Origin: Roseinatronobacter ekhonensis
GTDB taxonomy: Bacteria; Pseudomonadota; Alphaproteobacteria; Rhodobacterales; Rhodobacteraceae
Direction: 5' to 3'
Length of the DNA stretch: 64,000 nucleotides
NCBI RefSeq assembly: GCF_900499075.1
Contig: NZ_UIHC01000009.1
Location: 1 to 64,000 of the forward strand
Below the pieces are notes generated by a model. The model did no database searches and was not told where the DNA came from. It worked only from the letters and a program-made list of their open reading frames with translations. The position numbers were made by a program, and so were the translations under genes. Below, one piece after another: positions 17,188-26,083 of the stretch (positions are counted from its first letter, which is position 1; each line of letters starts with the position of its first letter).

Positions 17188-18261
17188 CTAGCCTTCAGCA
17201 CCTCCATTCTGTGACCAAGAGTCAGGGATATGTGACGGTGTTGCAGTAGCCGGCGCCGGCCGCGACGGGACCGACGGAGCCTTGGCAAAGCGGAGTGTCG
17301 GCGGCGCCGGCAAGGCAGCGTTGTGCCCTTTGGTGCCTGGATCGAATGTCAGCCGAACGGCACGAAACCCACGCGCCTGCCCCAAACGCCCACTGCCGAT
17401 TTGCGCACCGCCCATGGCACTGAGACCCAGCGTTTCCAGTGCCGAATCTGGCACCTGCAACACATCGCCCGGTGCCAGTGCCAACGCTTCGTTCAGGGTC
17501 AGCCGGACCCGGCACAAAACCGCGTTCAGGCTGACGGCGCTGTTTTCGACCGCCCCTGCCATCCGGCTTTGCCAGTCCCCGTCATCAGCCGGGGCCGTTT
17601 CGGCGGGAGCGGCGGGGTGCGGCAAAACAAGGGTCCATGTTCCCGTGATGTGGCCTTGGGACAGCGCAACCCGCAATGTCACAAGCTCATAGTCAAGATC
17701 ATCCAGAACGACCCCGATAGGCCGCCGATCATCCAGAAAAGACCCGTAAACATAGCCGCAGACAACTGCGCTCTCGGGCAGTTCGGCGCAGCGTTTGGAA
17801 ATCTGGTTCAGAAACGAATCCACCATTGGCGCCAGCAATGCGGCGTCGGTCCGGGTCGGCAGTCGCGGCGGGCTGGGGTTGACGGCGCCGGGCAAGACCT
17901 GACCCGTGGTCTGCACTTCCACCATCGCCGCCACTGTGACCGGGCAAAGCCAAACCATGCCCATTCCGTCGCCCGGCCCTTCCAACAGCGCCAGAAACAT
18001 GCCCGGCTCAGTAAGATCGACCAGTTCGGCCATCGAGACGGTCCGCCGCGATACATGCGTGACCGTGCCGTCCAGCCCCGAATACCCCGTACACATCCGG
18101 CCAAAAGCCTGCGACAGCGCGGCGTGGAAAATGGAACCTTGCTGCGCCGCTTTCGCACGGTTGCGCTGCGCCATCCGCGTCAGCGGGTCGACCGCGTCCT
18201 CGCTCTCTGGTGCCTGTGCCTGTTCCATATCGCCAAGTTCTGCCCTGTTATCTGGCAGCAT
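17188..18261 (-). CDS. FliM/FliN family flagellar motor switch-like protein
   Basis: A protein of 357 residues. The N-terminal half has a FliM-type middle domain (LSQAFGRMCTGYSGL, later MVDSFLNQISKRCAELPE). Residues about 230-305 resemble the FliM/FliN C-terminal domain (LCRVRLTLNEALALAPGDVL). A Pro/Ala-rich tail follows. FliM sits in the flagellar C-ring and binds CheY-P. No other flagellar or chemotaxis gene lies in the window and the fit to classical FliM is loose, so it may be a divergent or second copy. It is followed on the same strand only by a gap and the convergent sulfide operon. Confidence 0.72.
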   Translation of the reverse strand: MLPDNRAELGDMEQAQAPESEDAVDPLTRMAQRNRAKAAQQGSIFHAALSQAFGRMCTGYSGLDGTVTHVSRRTVSMAELVDLTEPGMFLALLEGPGDGMGMVWLCPVTVAAMVEVQTTGQVLPGAVNPSPPRLPTRTDAALLAPMVDSFLNQISKRCAELPESAVVCGYVYGSFLDDRRPIGVVLDDLDYELVTLRVALSQGHITGTWTLVLPHPAAPAETAPADDGDWQSRMAGAVENSAVSLNAVLCRVRLTLNEALALAPGDVLQVPDSALETLGLSAMGGAQIGSGRLGQARGFRAVRLTFDPGTKGHNAALPAPPTLRFAKAPSVPSRPAPATATPSHIPDSWSQNGGAEG

Positions 18262-18292
18262 GGCAAAAAAGAGTTAGCAATCCGTGAACGGA

Positions 18293-18880
18293 TCAGGTCT
18301 GGCAGGCAGGCAGACTGCGCGTGAACCCGGCGATGTCGCGGCGTTTGGCTGCGTCGCGCAGGGGTGGCCAATCTGCGGCGACACCGCCCCAATTGCCCGA
18401 AGCGCCTGCAACAACCTTGTCACGCTCTACGGCCTGCGCCGCGATTCGGGCAGCACAGCGCAGATTTGTTGCACCATCATAAAGCCCCTTGGGATGCGAC
18501 AGGTCGCAGCCATAATAGCGCGCCGAGGTGGGCCAGATTTGTAACAAGCCGCGATAGCGCCCGCCCGCGCCCGCAGCTTCGGGCCTCCATGTGCTTTCAT
18601 AGAATGCCAGCCCGGAAAACAACCCGATCCAGAATGCCTTGCGTCCTCTGTCATCGGCCTGCGCATAGCCCGGACAAAACGCGTCGATATCCGCCGGAAC
18701 TGTGTCTATCAACGCGCGGCCTTCCTTCCCGAGAGCGGTATATTGCGCAGCGGTCCAGCGCGCAGCCTCTGGCCGGTGGTCCCAGCGCGCGGCGATCTCC
18801 GGTGCGGTTTGGGTTGTTGCGGTGGTGCAACCAGCCATAAGGGCAAACGCCACGCATGTGGCAAGAACAGGAAAACGCAT
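18293..18880 (-). CDS. Lytic transglycosylase-like lipoprotein
   Basis: A protein of 195 residues beginning with a lipoprotein signal peptide; the lipobox is LMAGC with Cys18. The C-terminal two-thirds resemble an SLT-type transglycosylase: [10 protein letters not shown] supplies the catalytic Glu95 and [18 protein letters not shown] matches the GLMQI region. Such enzymes cleave peptidoglycan glycan strands without hydrolysis, usually from the outer membrane. It lies 31 bases upstream of the FliM-like gene in the same direction, which would fit a flagellum- or envelope-assembly role but does not prove it. Confidence 0.8.
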   Translation of the reverse strand: MRFPVLATCVAFALMAGCTTATTQTAPEIAARWDHRPEAARWTAAQYTALGKEGRALIDTVPADIDAFCPGYAQADDRGRKAFWIGLFSGLAFYESTWRPEAAGAGGRYRGLLQIWPTSARYYGCDLSHPKGLYDGATNLRCAARIAAQAVERDKVVAGASGNWGGVAADWPPLRDAAKRRDIAGFTRSLPACQT

Positions 18881-19072
18881 GTCAGGGGTCCGAGTGGCGA
18901 GGCCGATCATGGGGCCACACTGGCCTATTCGCAGGCCCGCGCTGATTCGACAATCTGCTCGCCGACATGGCGGCGGCGTTCCGCCGATAGCTCGGCAACA
19001 CGAAAAGCACTTTCCCATTGCCCTGCATTTGCTCTAGAACGCTGCAAACTAGGCCTTACAGGAGCGCAGCCC

Positions 19073-20587
19073 ATGCTTGACCTGACATACGAATCGCCGG
19101 CACCCAAGATTATTTCCGGCGCGACGGGCGACTGGGAACTGGTCATCGGGATGGAGATTCATGCGCAGGTCGCAAGTCAGGCCAAGCTGTTTTCCGGCGC
19201 GTCGACCCGCTTTGGCGCGGAACCCAATTCCAATGTGGCGTTTGTCGATGCCGCCATGCCGGGCATGCTGCCGGTGGTCAACGAATTCTGCATCGAACAG
19301 GCGGTGCGCACCGGGCTGGGGTTGAAAGCGCAGATCAACCTGTGGTCGGCCTTTGACCGCAAGAACTATTTCTACCCCGACCTGCCGCAGGGCTACCAGA
19401 TCAGCCAGCTTTACCACCCGCTTGTGGGCGAGGGCGAGGTGCTGGTCGACATGGGCGCGGGCGTGGCACGGCTGGTGCGGATAGAACGCATCCATGTCGA
19501 GCAGGACGCGGGCAAATCCATCCATGACATGGACCCGAACATGTCTTTCGTGGACCTGAACCGCACGGGTGTGGCGCTGATGGAGATTGTCAGCCGCCCC
19601 GACATTCGCGGGCCAGAAGAAGCCGCCGCCTATGTCGGCAAACTTCGCCAGATATTGCGGTATCTGGGCACCTGTGACGGCAATATGCAAAACGGCAACC
19701 TGCGCGCGGATGTGAACGTGTCGGTCTGCCGCCCCGGTCAGTATGAGAAATATCAAGAAACGCAGGATTTCGGGCATCTGGGCACACGGTGCGAAATCAA
19801 GAACATGAACTCCATGCGGTTCATTCAAGCGGCCATCGACTACGAGGCCCGCCGCCAGATCGCCATTCTGGAGGATGGCGGCAGCATAGTTCAGGAAACG
19901 CGCCTGTATGATCCCGACAAGGGGGAAACGCGGTCCATGCGCTCCAAGGAGGAGGCGCATGATTACCGTTATTTCCCATGCCCCGACCTTCTGCCGCTGG
20001 AGATTGAACAGGCATGGGTCGATGGCATTGCCGCGACACTGCCCGAACTGCCCGACGCCAAGAAAGCCCGCTTCATGGCCGATTTCGGGCTGACGGATTA
20101 CGACGCCTCTGTCCTGACCGCCGATCTGGCCGATGCGGCGTATTTCGAGACGGTGGTGGCAGATGCGGGCGATGGCAAACTGGCCGCAAATTGGGTCATC
20201 AACGAATTGTTCGGGCGCCTAAAAAAGGACGCGCGCGAGATTGGCGAAAGCCCCGTGTCTGCCAGCCAGTTGGCGGGTGTGATAAAGCTGATAAAATCGG
20301 GCGATATTTCCGGCAAGATCGCAAAAGACCTGTTCGAGATTGTCTATACCGAAGGCGGCGACCCCGCAGCGATTGTCGAGGAACGCGGCATGAAGCAGGT
20401 GACGGATACCGGCGCGATCGAACAGGCGGTGAATGAGATTATTGCCGCCAACCCCGCGCAGGTGGAAAAGGCCAAGCAGAACCCCAAACTGGCCGGTTGG
20501 TTTGTAGGGCAGGTCATGAAGGCCACGGGCGGCAAGGCCAACCCGGCCGCCGTGAACAAAATTGTCACACAAAAGCTATCAAGCTAA
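19073..20587 (+). CDS. gatB: Asp-tRNA(Asn)/Glu-tRNA(Gln) amidotransferase subunit B
   Basis: The tRNA-binding and kinase subunit of GatCAB, which converts misacylated Glu-tRNA(Gln) (and Asp-tRNA(Asn)) to the amide form. Length 504 residues. [10 protein letters not shown] near residue 25, [37 protein letters not shown] and the C-terminal YqeY-like tail domain are all typical. gatA and gatC are not adjacent. Start at ATG 19073, with AGGAGCG upstream. Confidence 0.97.
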   Translation: MLDLTYESPAPKIISGATGDWELVIGMEIHAQVASQAKLFSGASTRFGAEPNSNVAFVDAAMPGMLPVVNEFCIEQAVRTGLGLKAQINLWSAFDRKNYFYPDLPQGYQISQLYHPLVGEGEVLVDMGAGVARLVRIERIHVEQDAGKSIHDMDPNMSFVDLNRTGVALMEIVSRPDIRGPEEAAAYVGKLRQILRYLGTCDGNMQNGNLRADVNVSVCRPGQYEKYQETQDFGHLGTRCEIKNMNSMRFIQAAIDYEARRQIAILEDGGSIVQETRLYDPDKGETRSMRSKEEAHDYRYFPCPDLLPLEIEQAWVDGIAATLPELPDAKKARFMADFGLTDYDASVLTADLADAAYFETVVADAGDGKLAANWVINELFGRLKKDAREIGESPVSASQLAGVIKLIKSGDISGKIAKDLFEIVYTEGGDPAAIVEERGMKQVTDTGAIEQAVNEIIAANPAQVEKAKQNPKLAGWFVGQVMKATGGKANPAAVNKIVTQKLSS

Positions 20588-20662
20588 CGTGAAGCAGGTG
20601 CCCGAGGGCGAAATGCTACACGGCGCGCTAGAATTTCACGCCGTCAATTGCGGAGAAGACTC

Positions 20663-21139
20663 ATGCGATACCTGATTTCTGTTTTGTTTGTGTCCCTTTT
20701 GTCAGTATCAACCCCGGCGCTTGCCGATGACGCAAGGATCATTGTCGGGGCCGGAAGCCAGCTTGGTGTTGGCAGCGGCGAAGCCTCGTTTCGCTACATC
20801 GCGCCCGAACCGGTAGTGTGGGACCTGCATCCTGCCGTCGGCGTCTCTGTCGCGGGCAATGGGTCCGGCTGGGTGGGCGTCGGTGCTGCCCTGACACTCG
20901 GGCCCAACGCAGAGGGTCTGTTCCTGCGGATAACGTCGATGGCCGGGGCGTATCGGCAAGGAAATGGCCGCGACCTTGGTGGCGCGATACAGTTTCGCAA
21001 CGCACTGGATATCGGGTATCGCTGGGATAATGGCGTCGAAGCCGGGATCGGCGCGGACCATCGTTCCAACGCGGGATTGAACACACCCAATAACGGCCTG
21101 AACACCGTATATGCGTTCGCATCTATACCGTTGAAGTAA
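20663..21139 (+). CDS. Acyloxyacyl hydrolase, PagL-like lipid A 3-O-deacylase
   Basis: A 158-residue protein with a signal peptide (MRYLISVLFVSLLSVSTPALA) and a small beta-barrel pattern of alternating residues. GADHRSNAGL (His133, Ser135) near the C-terminus matches the catalytic HxSNAG motif of PagL, an outer-membrane enzyme that removes the 3-O acyl chain of lipid A. PNNGLN just after it is also conserved. Start ATG 20663 with GGAGAAG upstream; an in-frame TTG 15 bases earlier is less likely. It is a free-standing gene after gatB. Confidence 0.82.
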   Translation: MRYLISVLFVSLLSVSTPALADDARIIVGAGSQLGVGSGEASFRYIAPEPVVWDLHPAVGVSVAGNGSGWVGVGAALTLGPNAEGLFLRITSMAGAYRQGNGRDLGGAIQFRNALDIGYRWDNGVEAGIGADHRSNAGLNTPNNGLNTVYAFASIPLK

Positions 21140-21191
21140 ACATCTCTACGAACTTGCCAGACAACCGGCGACGCAGCCCAAGGACACGAAG

Positions 21192-21599
21192 ATGGACAAT
21201 TATGAGTATCTTGTTGTGCCCGCCCCTCGCAAAGGGGCAAAGGTCAAGGGGCTGAAAACCCCAACTGACCGTTATGCGCATCAGATGACCTTGCTACTGA
21301 ACGACCTTGCGGCTGAGGGTTGGGAATATTGGCGCGCCGACACCTTGGCCAGCGACGAACGCAAGGGGCTCACCGGGACAACACAGGTCAACCATGACCT
21401 GTTGATCTTTCGCCGCCTGTCTGCCGCAGCACTGGCCACACAAATGCCCGCGCAGCACCAGCAAGAGCAGAGCTATGAAGACGGGCATGATCCTCAGCAG
21501 GACTATAGCGCGCAGACACGGGCAGAACCTCAACTGGGCAGCCCCGACCGCTATTTTGAGGACCGTAGCCCGCGTCTGACCGAAACACGGCGCGATTAA
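21192..21599 (+). CDS. DUF4177 domain protein with polar C-terminal tail
   Basis: A 135-residue protein. Residues 1-78 match DUF4177: MDNYEYLVVPAP at the start, LLNDLAAEGWEYWRAD in the middle and LLIFRR at the end. The remaining 57 residues are polar and Gln/Asp/Arg-rich with no predicted fold, a common extension in Rhodobacteraceae. Function unknown. It ends three bases from the convergent pheS. Confidence 0.8.
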   Translation: MDNYEYLVVPAPRKGAKVKGLKTPTDRYAHQMTLLLNDLAAEGWEYWRADTLASDERKGLTGTTQVNHDLLIFRRLSAAALATQMPAQHQQEQSYEDGHDPQQDYSAQTRAEPQLGSPDRYFEDRSPRLTETRRD

Positions 21600-21602
21600 C
21601 TG

Positions 21603-22685
21603 TCAGCGCGACAGGCCCGCAGCCAGTGAGGGCTGGTCCAGCGCGGCAAACCCGTAATGGCGCAACCACCGCAAATCGGATTCGAAGAACGCCCGCAAAT
21701 CTGGGATGCCATATTTCAGCATGGCGATCCGGTCGATCCCCATGCCGAACGCAAAGCCCTGCCATTGGTCAGGGTCTATGCCACCTGCGCGCAGCACATG
21801 CGGATGCACCATACCCGACCCAAGGATTTCCAGCCAGTCATTGCCTTCGCCCAGCTTTAGCTGACCATTGTCCCAAGAACAGCGGATATCCACCTCTGCC
21901 GACGGCTCGGTGAACGGAAAATGACTGGCCCGGAAGCGTAGCTCTACCTCGTCCAGCTCGAAAAAGGCGCGGCAGAATTCCTCCAGCGTCCATTTTAGCT
22001 GTGCCATCGAAATATCGCGGTCAATCGCCAACCCTTCGACCTGATGGAACATGGGCGTGTGGGTCTGGTCCATGTCCATACGGTAAACGCGCCCCGGCGC
22101 GATCACACGGATCGGTGCGCCCTGCGCCTGCATGGCGCGGATCTGGACGGGGCTGGTATGGGTGCGCAACACATGCGGCGGGCGGTCATCGCCCTCGGCG
22201 CGATGCATGAAGAAAGTATCATGCTCTTGCCGCGCAGGGTGTTCGGGCGCAATGTTCAGCGCGTCGAAGTTGAACCAATCCGATTCCACCTGCGGGCCTT
22301 CGGCGACGGCAAAGCCCATATCGGCGAAAATGGCGGTCAGTTCCTCCATCACCTGGCTGATCGGGTGGATGCTGCCCGTGGGTCGCGGGCGGCCCGGCAG
22401 GGTCACATCCAGCCATTCGGTTTTCAGACGGGCATCCAAAGCGGCATCTTCCAAAGCGGATTTGCGCGCTTTCAGCGCCGCATCGATCTCGGACTTCAGG
22501 CCGTTCAGCGCAGGGCCTGCCGCTTGGCGCTCTTCCGCGCTCATCTGGCCCAACTCCCGCATTTTAAGCGCGATCTCGCCCTTCTTGCCCAACGCAGCAA
22601 GGCGCACGCCCTCCAGCGCGGCGGCATCGGGTGCGGCCCCGATCTGCTCCAGATACTTCGCGCGCAGGTCTGAAATTCCGTCCAT
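21603..22685 (-). CDS. pheS: Phenylalanine--tRNA ligase alpha subunit
   Basis: The catalytic alpha subunit of the class II alpha2-beta2 synthetase, of normal length (360 residues). Residues 1-90 are the coiled-coil tRNA-binding arm. [41 protein letters not shown] (motif 1 area), [20 protein letters not shown] and [18 protein letters not shown] (motif 3) are all present. pheT is not next to it; downstream is a convergent gene. mgtE lies 67 bases upstream in the same direction. Confidence 0.97.
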   Translation of the reverse strand: MDGISDLRAKYLEQIGAAPDAAALEGVRLAALGKKGEIALKMRELGQMSAEERQAAGPALNGLKSEIDAALKARKSALEDAALDARLKTEWLDVTLPGRPRPTGSIHPISQVMEELTAIFADMGFAVAEGPQVESDWFNFDALNIAPEHPARQEHDTFFMHRAEGDDRPPHVLRTHTSPVQIRAMQAQGAPIRVIAPGRVYRMDMDQTHTPMFHQVEGLAIDRDISMAQLKWTLEEFCRAFFELDEVELRFRASHFPFTEPSAEVDIRCSWDNGQLKLGEGNDWLEILGSGMVHPHVLRAGGIDPDQWQGFAFGMGIDRIAMLKYGIPDLRAFFESDLRWLRHYGFAALDQPSLAAGLSR

Positions 22686-22752
22686 GGTCCACCCTTGGAT
22701 TGGTGTTCTAGCCCCGTGGCAATAGGCAAAGCCGCCACGGGATGCAAGCGCG

Positions 22753-24153
22753 CTACAGGTCCAGAAGCGCGCGCGCGATGGTGAAATAGGTCAGCACGCC
22801 CAGGACATCTGCCAGCGACGCCACCAAGGGGCCCGCCGCCGCGGCCGGATCGCGACCCAACTTGTTAAAGACAAATGGCAGGCACATACCCAAAATCGCG
22901 CCCGCCAGAACGATCACGATCATGGCCGTGGCCACCACCAACGCAATTTCCGGCCCGCCGCGCCATATGCCGATGGCAGACACTGCTGCCGCCATCGTCA
23001 GGCCCAGGGCCAGTGCGATGATGAATTCGCGCCCCAGCAGGCGCCCGAAATCGGCGGGCCGGACATCGCCCGTGGCAAGGGCGCGCACCATCAGCGTGGC
23101 CGATTGCGTCCCCGCATTGCCCCCGGATGCGATCAAGAGCGGCAAAAAGAACAGAAGCGACAGATGCGCGGCAATGGTCGCTTCGAAATACGCTATGCCC
23201 GCGCCGGAAAAGATATTGCCGAAGACCAGCAACACCAGCCAGACGATCCGCGCTTTATAGAGCATCATGATCGTCGATTCCGCGACCGAGGTTTCAAGCG
23301 GACCGACGGTAGAGCCTTTGTGGAAATCCTCGGTGACTTCTTCTTCCGACACGTCCATCGCGTCATCGGCGGTCACGATGCCGACAAGCCGGTCATTGTT
23401 GTCCAGCACCGGCAATGCCAGCAGGTCGTAGCGGCTGACAAGGCGCGCGGCGTCTTCTTGTTCGTCGTCGGCACGAACCCAGACAGGTTCGGTATCCATC
23501 AGGTCGGCGACGCGCTGGCGCGGCCGCGCCGTCACGATGTCTTTCAGGCTGACCACGCCCAGCAGATTGCGCGCTTCGTCGACGATGTAGGCCGTGTAGA
23601 TGGTTTCGGCGTCCAGCGCCTGCGTGCGCAGCGCCTCGATCGCTTGCGCGGCGGTCAATTCGGGGGCAAGCGTGGCATAGTCAGATGTCATGACCGATCC
23701 GACCGTCCACTCCTCATAAGACGCAAGCCGTCGCAAGTCCTCGCGCTCTGCCTTGGTCAAGGCGGGCAGAATCGCGTCCTGCGCTTCCTCGTCCAGTTGC
23801 TTGAACAGGTCGGCGCGCTCGTCATGGCTCATCGCGGTCATCAGCTTGGCCAGATCGCGCCGCGCGATACGGGTAGCCAGATCAACCTGCGCCCGCGGCC
23901 GCAAATAGCCGATGATTTCGGCCTGGTCATGCAGCGGCAACATGCGCATCACATCCAGATCGTCGCCCTCTGCCAGTTCTTCGAGCAGCGCGGCCGCGTC
24001 GGCAAGTTCCAGCGAGTCGACGAATTCGCCGACCACCGTCATCTGCCCTTCGCGCAACAGGCGCGTGACCTCAATGGCGATGAACGCCGCGTCAAACCCG
24101 CTCTCTGGGTCGGGGTCGAAGCGAAATTCTACAAGTGGTGTTTGGGCTGTCAT
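22753..24153 (-). CDS. mgtE: Magnesium transporter MgtE
   Basis: A Mg2+ channel of 466 residues. Residues about 25-130 form the superhelical N-domain ([18 protein letters not shown]). Two CBS domains follow, with [15 protein letters not shown] and [19 protein letters not shown]. Five membrane helices at the C-terminus include [20 protein letters not shown], the pore-associated signature. Low cytoplasmic Mg2+ opens the channel through the N and CBS domains. I start at ATG 24153 (MTAQTP), with GGATCACGG upstream; the open frame extends 35 more low-complexity codons. Confidence 0.94.
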   Translation of the reverse strand: MTAQTPLVEFRFDPDPESGFDAAFIAIEVTRLLREGQMTVVGEFVDSLELADAAALLEELAEGDDLDVMRMLPLHDQAEIIGYLRPRAQVDLATRIARRDLAKLMTAMSHDERADLFKQLDEEAQDAILPALTKAEREDLRRLASYEEWTVGSVMTSDYATLAPELTAAQAIEALRTQALDAETIYTAYIVDEARNLLGVVSLKDIVTARPRQRVADLMDTEPVWVRADDEQEDAARLVSRYDLLALPVLDNNDRLVGIVTADDAMDVSEEEVTEDFHKGSTVGPLETSVAESTIMMLYKARIVWLVLLVFGNIFSGAGIAYFEATIAAHLSLLFFLPLLIASGGNAGTQSATLMVRALATGDVRPADFGRLLGREFIIALALGLTMAAAVSAIGIWRGGPEIALVVATAMIVIVLAGAILGMCLPFVFNKLGRDPAAAAGPLVASLADVLGVLTYFTIARALLDL

Positions 24154-24446
24154 CCGTGATCCCCTGCCCTGCGGCGAGCGGGGCGGCGTGCCGGGTTCAA
24201 CCCGGTCAGCAGCCCGCGGCGCGCGCGGTGCGGTCGTGGCCCTGCGGGCCGTCTGCAATGTCGCGGGACAAAGGCTGCACCCGCCTAGAGCTACCGTCCA
24301 TAATTGCCTTTGATGGTTGCGTCAGCCTGCAAGCATGACAAGGGTTCTGTAGGGTCATGCGGTGTCAGAGTCAAACTGTGTTGAGGTCTGACAACATCTC
24401 TCAGGTCAAGGATTTTCAGCTGTATTTGCGCGTATGCGGGGGCGGT
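24154..24446. other. mgtE leader and upstream region with two inverted repeats
   Basis: 293 bases without a convincing gene. In the minus-strand leader of mgtE there is a near-perfect palindrome CCGGGTT-C-AACCCGG (24191-24205) and a longer hairpin with GCCCGCGG (24212-24219) pairing with CCTGCGGGC bases 24242-24249 (one GU pair). No M-box (ykoK) consensus is visible. The half nearest the diguanylate cyclase end shows nothing I can name. Confidence 0.5.
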
Positions 24447-25916
24447 CTACGCGCCGTCGTCATCCACCAGAGCAGCACTCGTCATTGTCCGGTTGCGACC
24501 GGACTGTTTAGCTTTGTAAAGCGCCCTGTCGCTCACTTTCATCAGCAGATCGAGCGTTCGTCCGTCTTGGGCAAAGCTGGCCACCCCGCAAGAGATGGTG
24601 ACGGTGGGCAACGGCGCCCCCCCGGCCGAAAGTTGCAAGCCAGCAACCCGTTTGCGCAGGGTTTCAGCAATCTCCACCGCGGGGGCTACCGGTGTCTGGG
24701 TGCATAGCAGCGTGAATTCCTCGCCCCCCAAACGGCAGGGAAAGACCTGTTCGTTGCCAAGGGTTTGCATAAGCCCCGCCACCTCACGCAGGACCAGATC
24801 CCCCGCATCATGGCCAAACTGATCGTTGAACTGTTTGAAATGGTCGACATCAATCGCGATAAGCGACATATCGGTGCCTTCACGCTCTGCAATGGTCAAT
24901 TCGCGCGTCGCCTGCTCGCCGAACCAGCGGCGGTTCCACAAACCCGTCAGCGGATCGCGCACCGAGCGTTCCTGCAATTCGTGTCGCAAACGCACATTCG
25001 CCACGGCAAGGCTGATTTGTTCAGCACAGATCAGCGAAATATCCCAGCGGTTGCTAAGAACCTCTGCACGCATATGGCGCATCATCCCGTCCTCTTCGAA
25101 CCCGTCGAAAATGATGTGCATTAACCCTATGGTTTCGCCATGTGCGATGATCGGCAGGCAGAAATACGGCGTGTCCTTCTTGTGGACATGGTCACACGGA
25201 AACTGGATGGGTTTCAGCCCGAACGCATAGGCCCGCCCCCGACGCAGCGCCCAGCAATCATCGGGCAGGATATGTTCGGGAAATTCGGGGATTGTGCCCC
25301 AACTCGCCACCAGATCCAGCGTGGCACGTTGGGGTCCGTAAATATACAAGGCACCATCCGCTTCAGGGATCAGCGTGTGCATGGCGCGGCGGACCACCAT
25401 CAGCAGTTCTTCAAAGGATTTTGCGGAATATAACCATTCGCTAGTCAGCGCCAGAAGCTGGCGTTCGGACTGGCGCATCGCCTCTGAGTGGCGCATCTCT
25501 TCATTCTGATCTTCCAGCGCCTTGCGCTCTGATATGTCGCGCATGGTCGAGATGAAATGCGTGTGCAGCCCCGCCGCGTCATAAACCGGCGTCACTTTCA
25601 GATCGACCCAGAACGGCGTCCCGTCGCGCATGTAGTTCAGGATATCCAGACGCACCTCGCGCCGCTGACTACAGGCAAGCGCAATAGCGCGCGCGGCGTC
25701 CGGGTCGGTATCCGGCCCCTGCAGCAGGCTGCCCGGTTCCTTGCCCTGAATATCGGCCAGCGCATACCCTGTTTGCGCCGAAAAGGCGGTATTGACCCAA
25801 AGTGCGGTCCGATCCGGCCCGCTGATGACAACCCCATCGGACGAATGCCGCGCCACCAGGGCCGCATAGAACCCCTCATCAAGGTCGTCACCACCCAAGC
25901 AATCTTTGGCACACAT
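24447..25916 (-). CDS. PAS-GAF-GGDEF diguanylate cyclase
   Basis: A soluble protein of 489 residues. PAS occupies about 24-135 (SSDGVVISGPDRTALWVN, ending in TMRDISERKALE), GAF about 155-315, and GGDEF about 318-475. The catalytic loop is GGEEF (397-401) and SLIAIDVDHFKQFND provides the metal site, so it should make cyclic di-GMP from GTP. No RxxD inhibitory site lies five residues before the GGEEF loop, so product inhibition through the I-site is not expected. The PAS resembles LOV domains around GSLLQGPDTDP but lacks the flavin-binding Cys. Start at ATG 25916, with GAGG six bases upstream; ATG 25928 also possible. Confidence 0.88.
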   Translation of the reverse strand: MCAKDCLGGDDLDEGFYAALVARHSSDGVVISGPDRTALWVNTAFSAQTGYALADIQGKEPGSLLQGPDTDPDAARAIALACSQRREVRLDILNYMRDGTPFWVDLKVTPVYDAAGLHTHFISTMRDISERKALEDQNEEMRHSEAMRQSERQLLALTSEWLYSAKSFEELLMVVRRAMHTLIPEADGALYIYGPQRATLDLVASWGTIPEFPEHILPDDCWALRRGRAYAFGLKPIQFPCDHVHKKDTPYFCLPIIAHGETIGLMHIIFDGFEEDGMMRHMRAEVLSNRWDISLICAEQISLAVANVRLRHELQERSVRDPLTGLWNRRWFGEQATRELTIAEREGTDMSLIAIDVDHFKQFNDQFGHDAGDLVLREVAGLMQTLGNEQVFPCRLGGEEFTLLCTQTPVAPAVEIAETLRKRVAGLQLSAGGAPLPTVTISCGVASFAQDGRTLDLLMKVSDRALYKAKQSGRNRTMTSAALVDDDGA

Positions 25917-26083
25917 TCCCAACCTCATATCACGCGGGGGACAGCATCGCGCAGGCGGGTTAAGAATTCGTGAGCGCCGCGACAGGGCCACAAGCCGTGA
26001 CATTATCGCCGCGGGGCGTTAGCTTGGACAAAAATCTGGGCACTGCCCGATTTGCCCCCGATACCCCGATGATTGGAGAGACT

